Source of the DNA: JADJPL01 sp049315745
GTDB taxonomy: Bacteria > Bacteroidota > Bacteroidia > Chitinophagales > Saprospiraceae
Direction: 5' to 3'
Length of the DNA stretch: 6,492 nucleotides
Assembly (NCBI GenBank): GCA_049315745.1
Contig: JBMOJO010000203.1
Location: 1-6,492, forward strand
Shown here: positions 5,993 to 6,492 of the stretch, one piece after another
Layout: each line of letters begins with the position of its first letter
Position numbering within the stretch: the first letter of the stretch is position 1
Notes under the pieces: model-generated
What the model was told of the DNA's origin: nothing
Database searches by the model: none
Seen by the model: the letters and a program-made list of their open reading frames with translations, nothing else
Position numbers and translations under genes: made by a program

Positions 5993-6346
5993 ATCTGTCT
6001 TGCTCAAATCCTGATCAAGCAAAAAAAAGACTTGCTCAATTACTGCTTACAATATGACAAAAAATTGATTTTCAATTTTTTGTGAAATTTTTGAATCTTT
6101 CGGCCAGAAATGTCTTGAAAAATAAGCATTCCAAAAAAACACATACGCCGAACCATTGGCAAAAGCACAAGGACAGCAGTTTTTTCAGAATCCTTTCAAA
6201 AAATATTTTCTTTAGTGAAAATTTTTTCATACTTTACAAATCCGTTTCGCAAAAAACCTTCGTGTGGACAAAAAACGCATATTCTCCTACCGCGATAACC
6301 CATCTTAACCAGCCTGATTAATCAGTTCAATCAAAGTGTTCTTTAA
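5968..6346. other. AT-rich intergenic stretch without a convincing gene
   Basis: About 380 bp rich in A and T runs separate the candidate small RNA from the gene at 6347. A short direct repeat CTTGCTCAA occurs around 5999 and 6031. The only open frame of note (a GTG start at 6082, 79 codons) is a Lys, Asn and Phe-rich low-complexity translation with no recognisable motif. I see no clear TAnnTTTG promoter for the gene at 6347 in this stretch. Confidence 0.5.
6057..6083. other. AT-rich perfect palindrome
   Basis: ACAAAAAATTGA (6057-6068) and TCAATTTTTTGT (6072-6083) form a perfect 12-bp stem around TTT. It has almost no GC pairs, so it would be a weak terminator at best. It could instead be a protein-binding site or a chance product of AT-rich sequence. 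Confidence 0.3.
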
Positions 6347-6492
6347 ATGACCAGAAATTTTCTACTCTTGTTGCTATGGGTAATATCCGGTCAATTTCCT
6401 TCCTATGCCCAATTTAAAGATGGGGAACCCTTCTCGGCAAAAAAACTGGAAGCCTTAAAGACCGATACCGACAGGGTCGTCTATCTTTTAAA
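6347..6492 (+). CDS. N-terminus of an exported protein, possibly a TPR-type signalling protein (cut off by window end)
   Basis: Only the first 48 codons are present. The start is well fixed: an in-frame TAA (6344-6346) directly precedes the ATG. The first 21 residues form a typical signal peptide (MTRNFLLLLLWVISG, then a PSYA-Q cleavage site). The mature part begins QFKDGEPFSAKKLEALKTDTDRVVYLL. A short spacer followed by an LxxLK-x-TDTDRVxxLL pattern resembles the start of Bacteroidota exported TPR proteins that continue into a histidine kinase or LuxR-type domain, where the phrase 'DTxRVxLLN' opens the first repeat. That resemblance rests on one short motif, so the signal peptide is firm and the family is tentative. 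No Shine-Dalgarno is visible; the leader is A/T-rich. Confidence 0.6.
   Translation, partial: MTRNFLLLLLWVISGQFPSYAQFKDGEPFSAKKLEALKTDTDRVVYLL

Noticed and set aside
6082..6321. 79-codon plus-strand open frame with a GTG start
   Set aside because: It is a low-complexity Lys, Asn, Ser and Phe-rich translation of AT-rich DNA, starting inside the 6057-6083 palindrome, with no domain or signal.

Overview
The window looks like a chromosomal segment of a member of the Bacteroidota. Three things suggest this: TAnnTTTG-type promoter sequences, genes with A-rich leaders and no Shine-Dalgarno, and protein families typical of that phylum. The Saprospiria or Cytophagia are plausible, but the class is a guess. 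Coding DNA is moderately GC-rich, whereas the intergenic DNA is AT-rich and crowded with hairpins.

Layout. Positions 1-120 are the cut-off right part of a palindromic repeat element (E1). Next comes a plus-strand membrane glycosyltransferase of the ArnT/PMT type (209-1912), whose end overlaps by 43 bp the end of a convergent minus-strand lipoprotein gene (1870-2337). A long gap (2338-2970) holds two small hairpins, a good promoter match (2556-2586), a complete 179-bp palindromic element (E2, 2640-2818) and one further GC hairpin. A small three-helix membrane protein (2971-3309) follows. It meets, tail to tail with a 19-bp gap, a large minus-strand molybdopterin oxidoreductase with an N-terminal [4Fe-4S] site (3329-5434). 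Upstream of that gene lies a second complete palindromic element (E3, 5576-5740), then a strong minus-strand intrinsic terminator (5798-5838) that may end a small RNA, then about 380 bp of AT-rich DNA with no convincing gene. The last 146 bases are the start of a secreted or membrane-anchored protein that may belong to the TPR signalling proteins common in this phylum.

The protein genes show no common pathway and do not form an operon: strand changes between each adjacent pair up to the molybdoenzyme, and the long gaps are filled with repeats.

The most unusual content is the repeat family. Six copies of an arm of about 50 bp can be recognised in three elements. Each arm has a GTTGTGTAA-like end, an A/T-rich spacer and a small GC hairpin with a GAA/TTC loop. 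The two complete elements each have one GCGC-type arm and one GCCGCC-type arm flanking a long, almost perfect central palindrome, and they lie in opposite orientations. The central palindromes differ in sequence between elements but stay self-complementary. No transposase is visible in the window.
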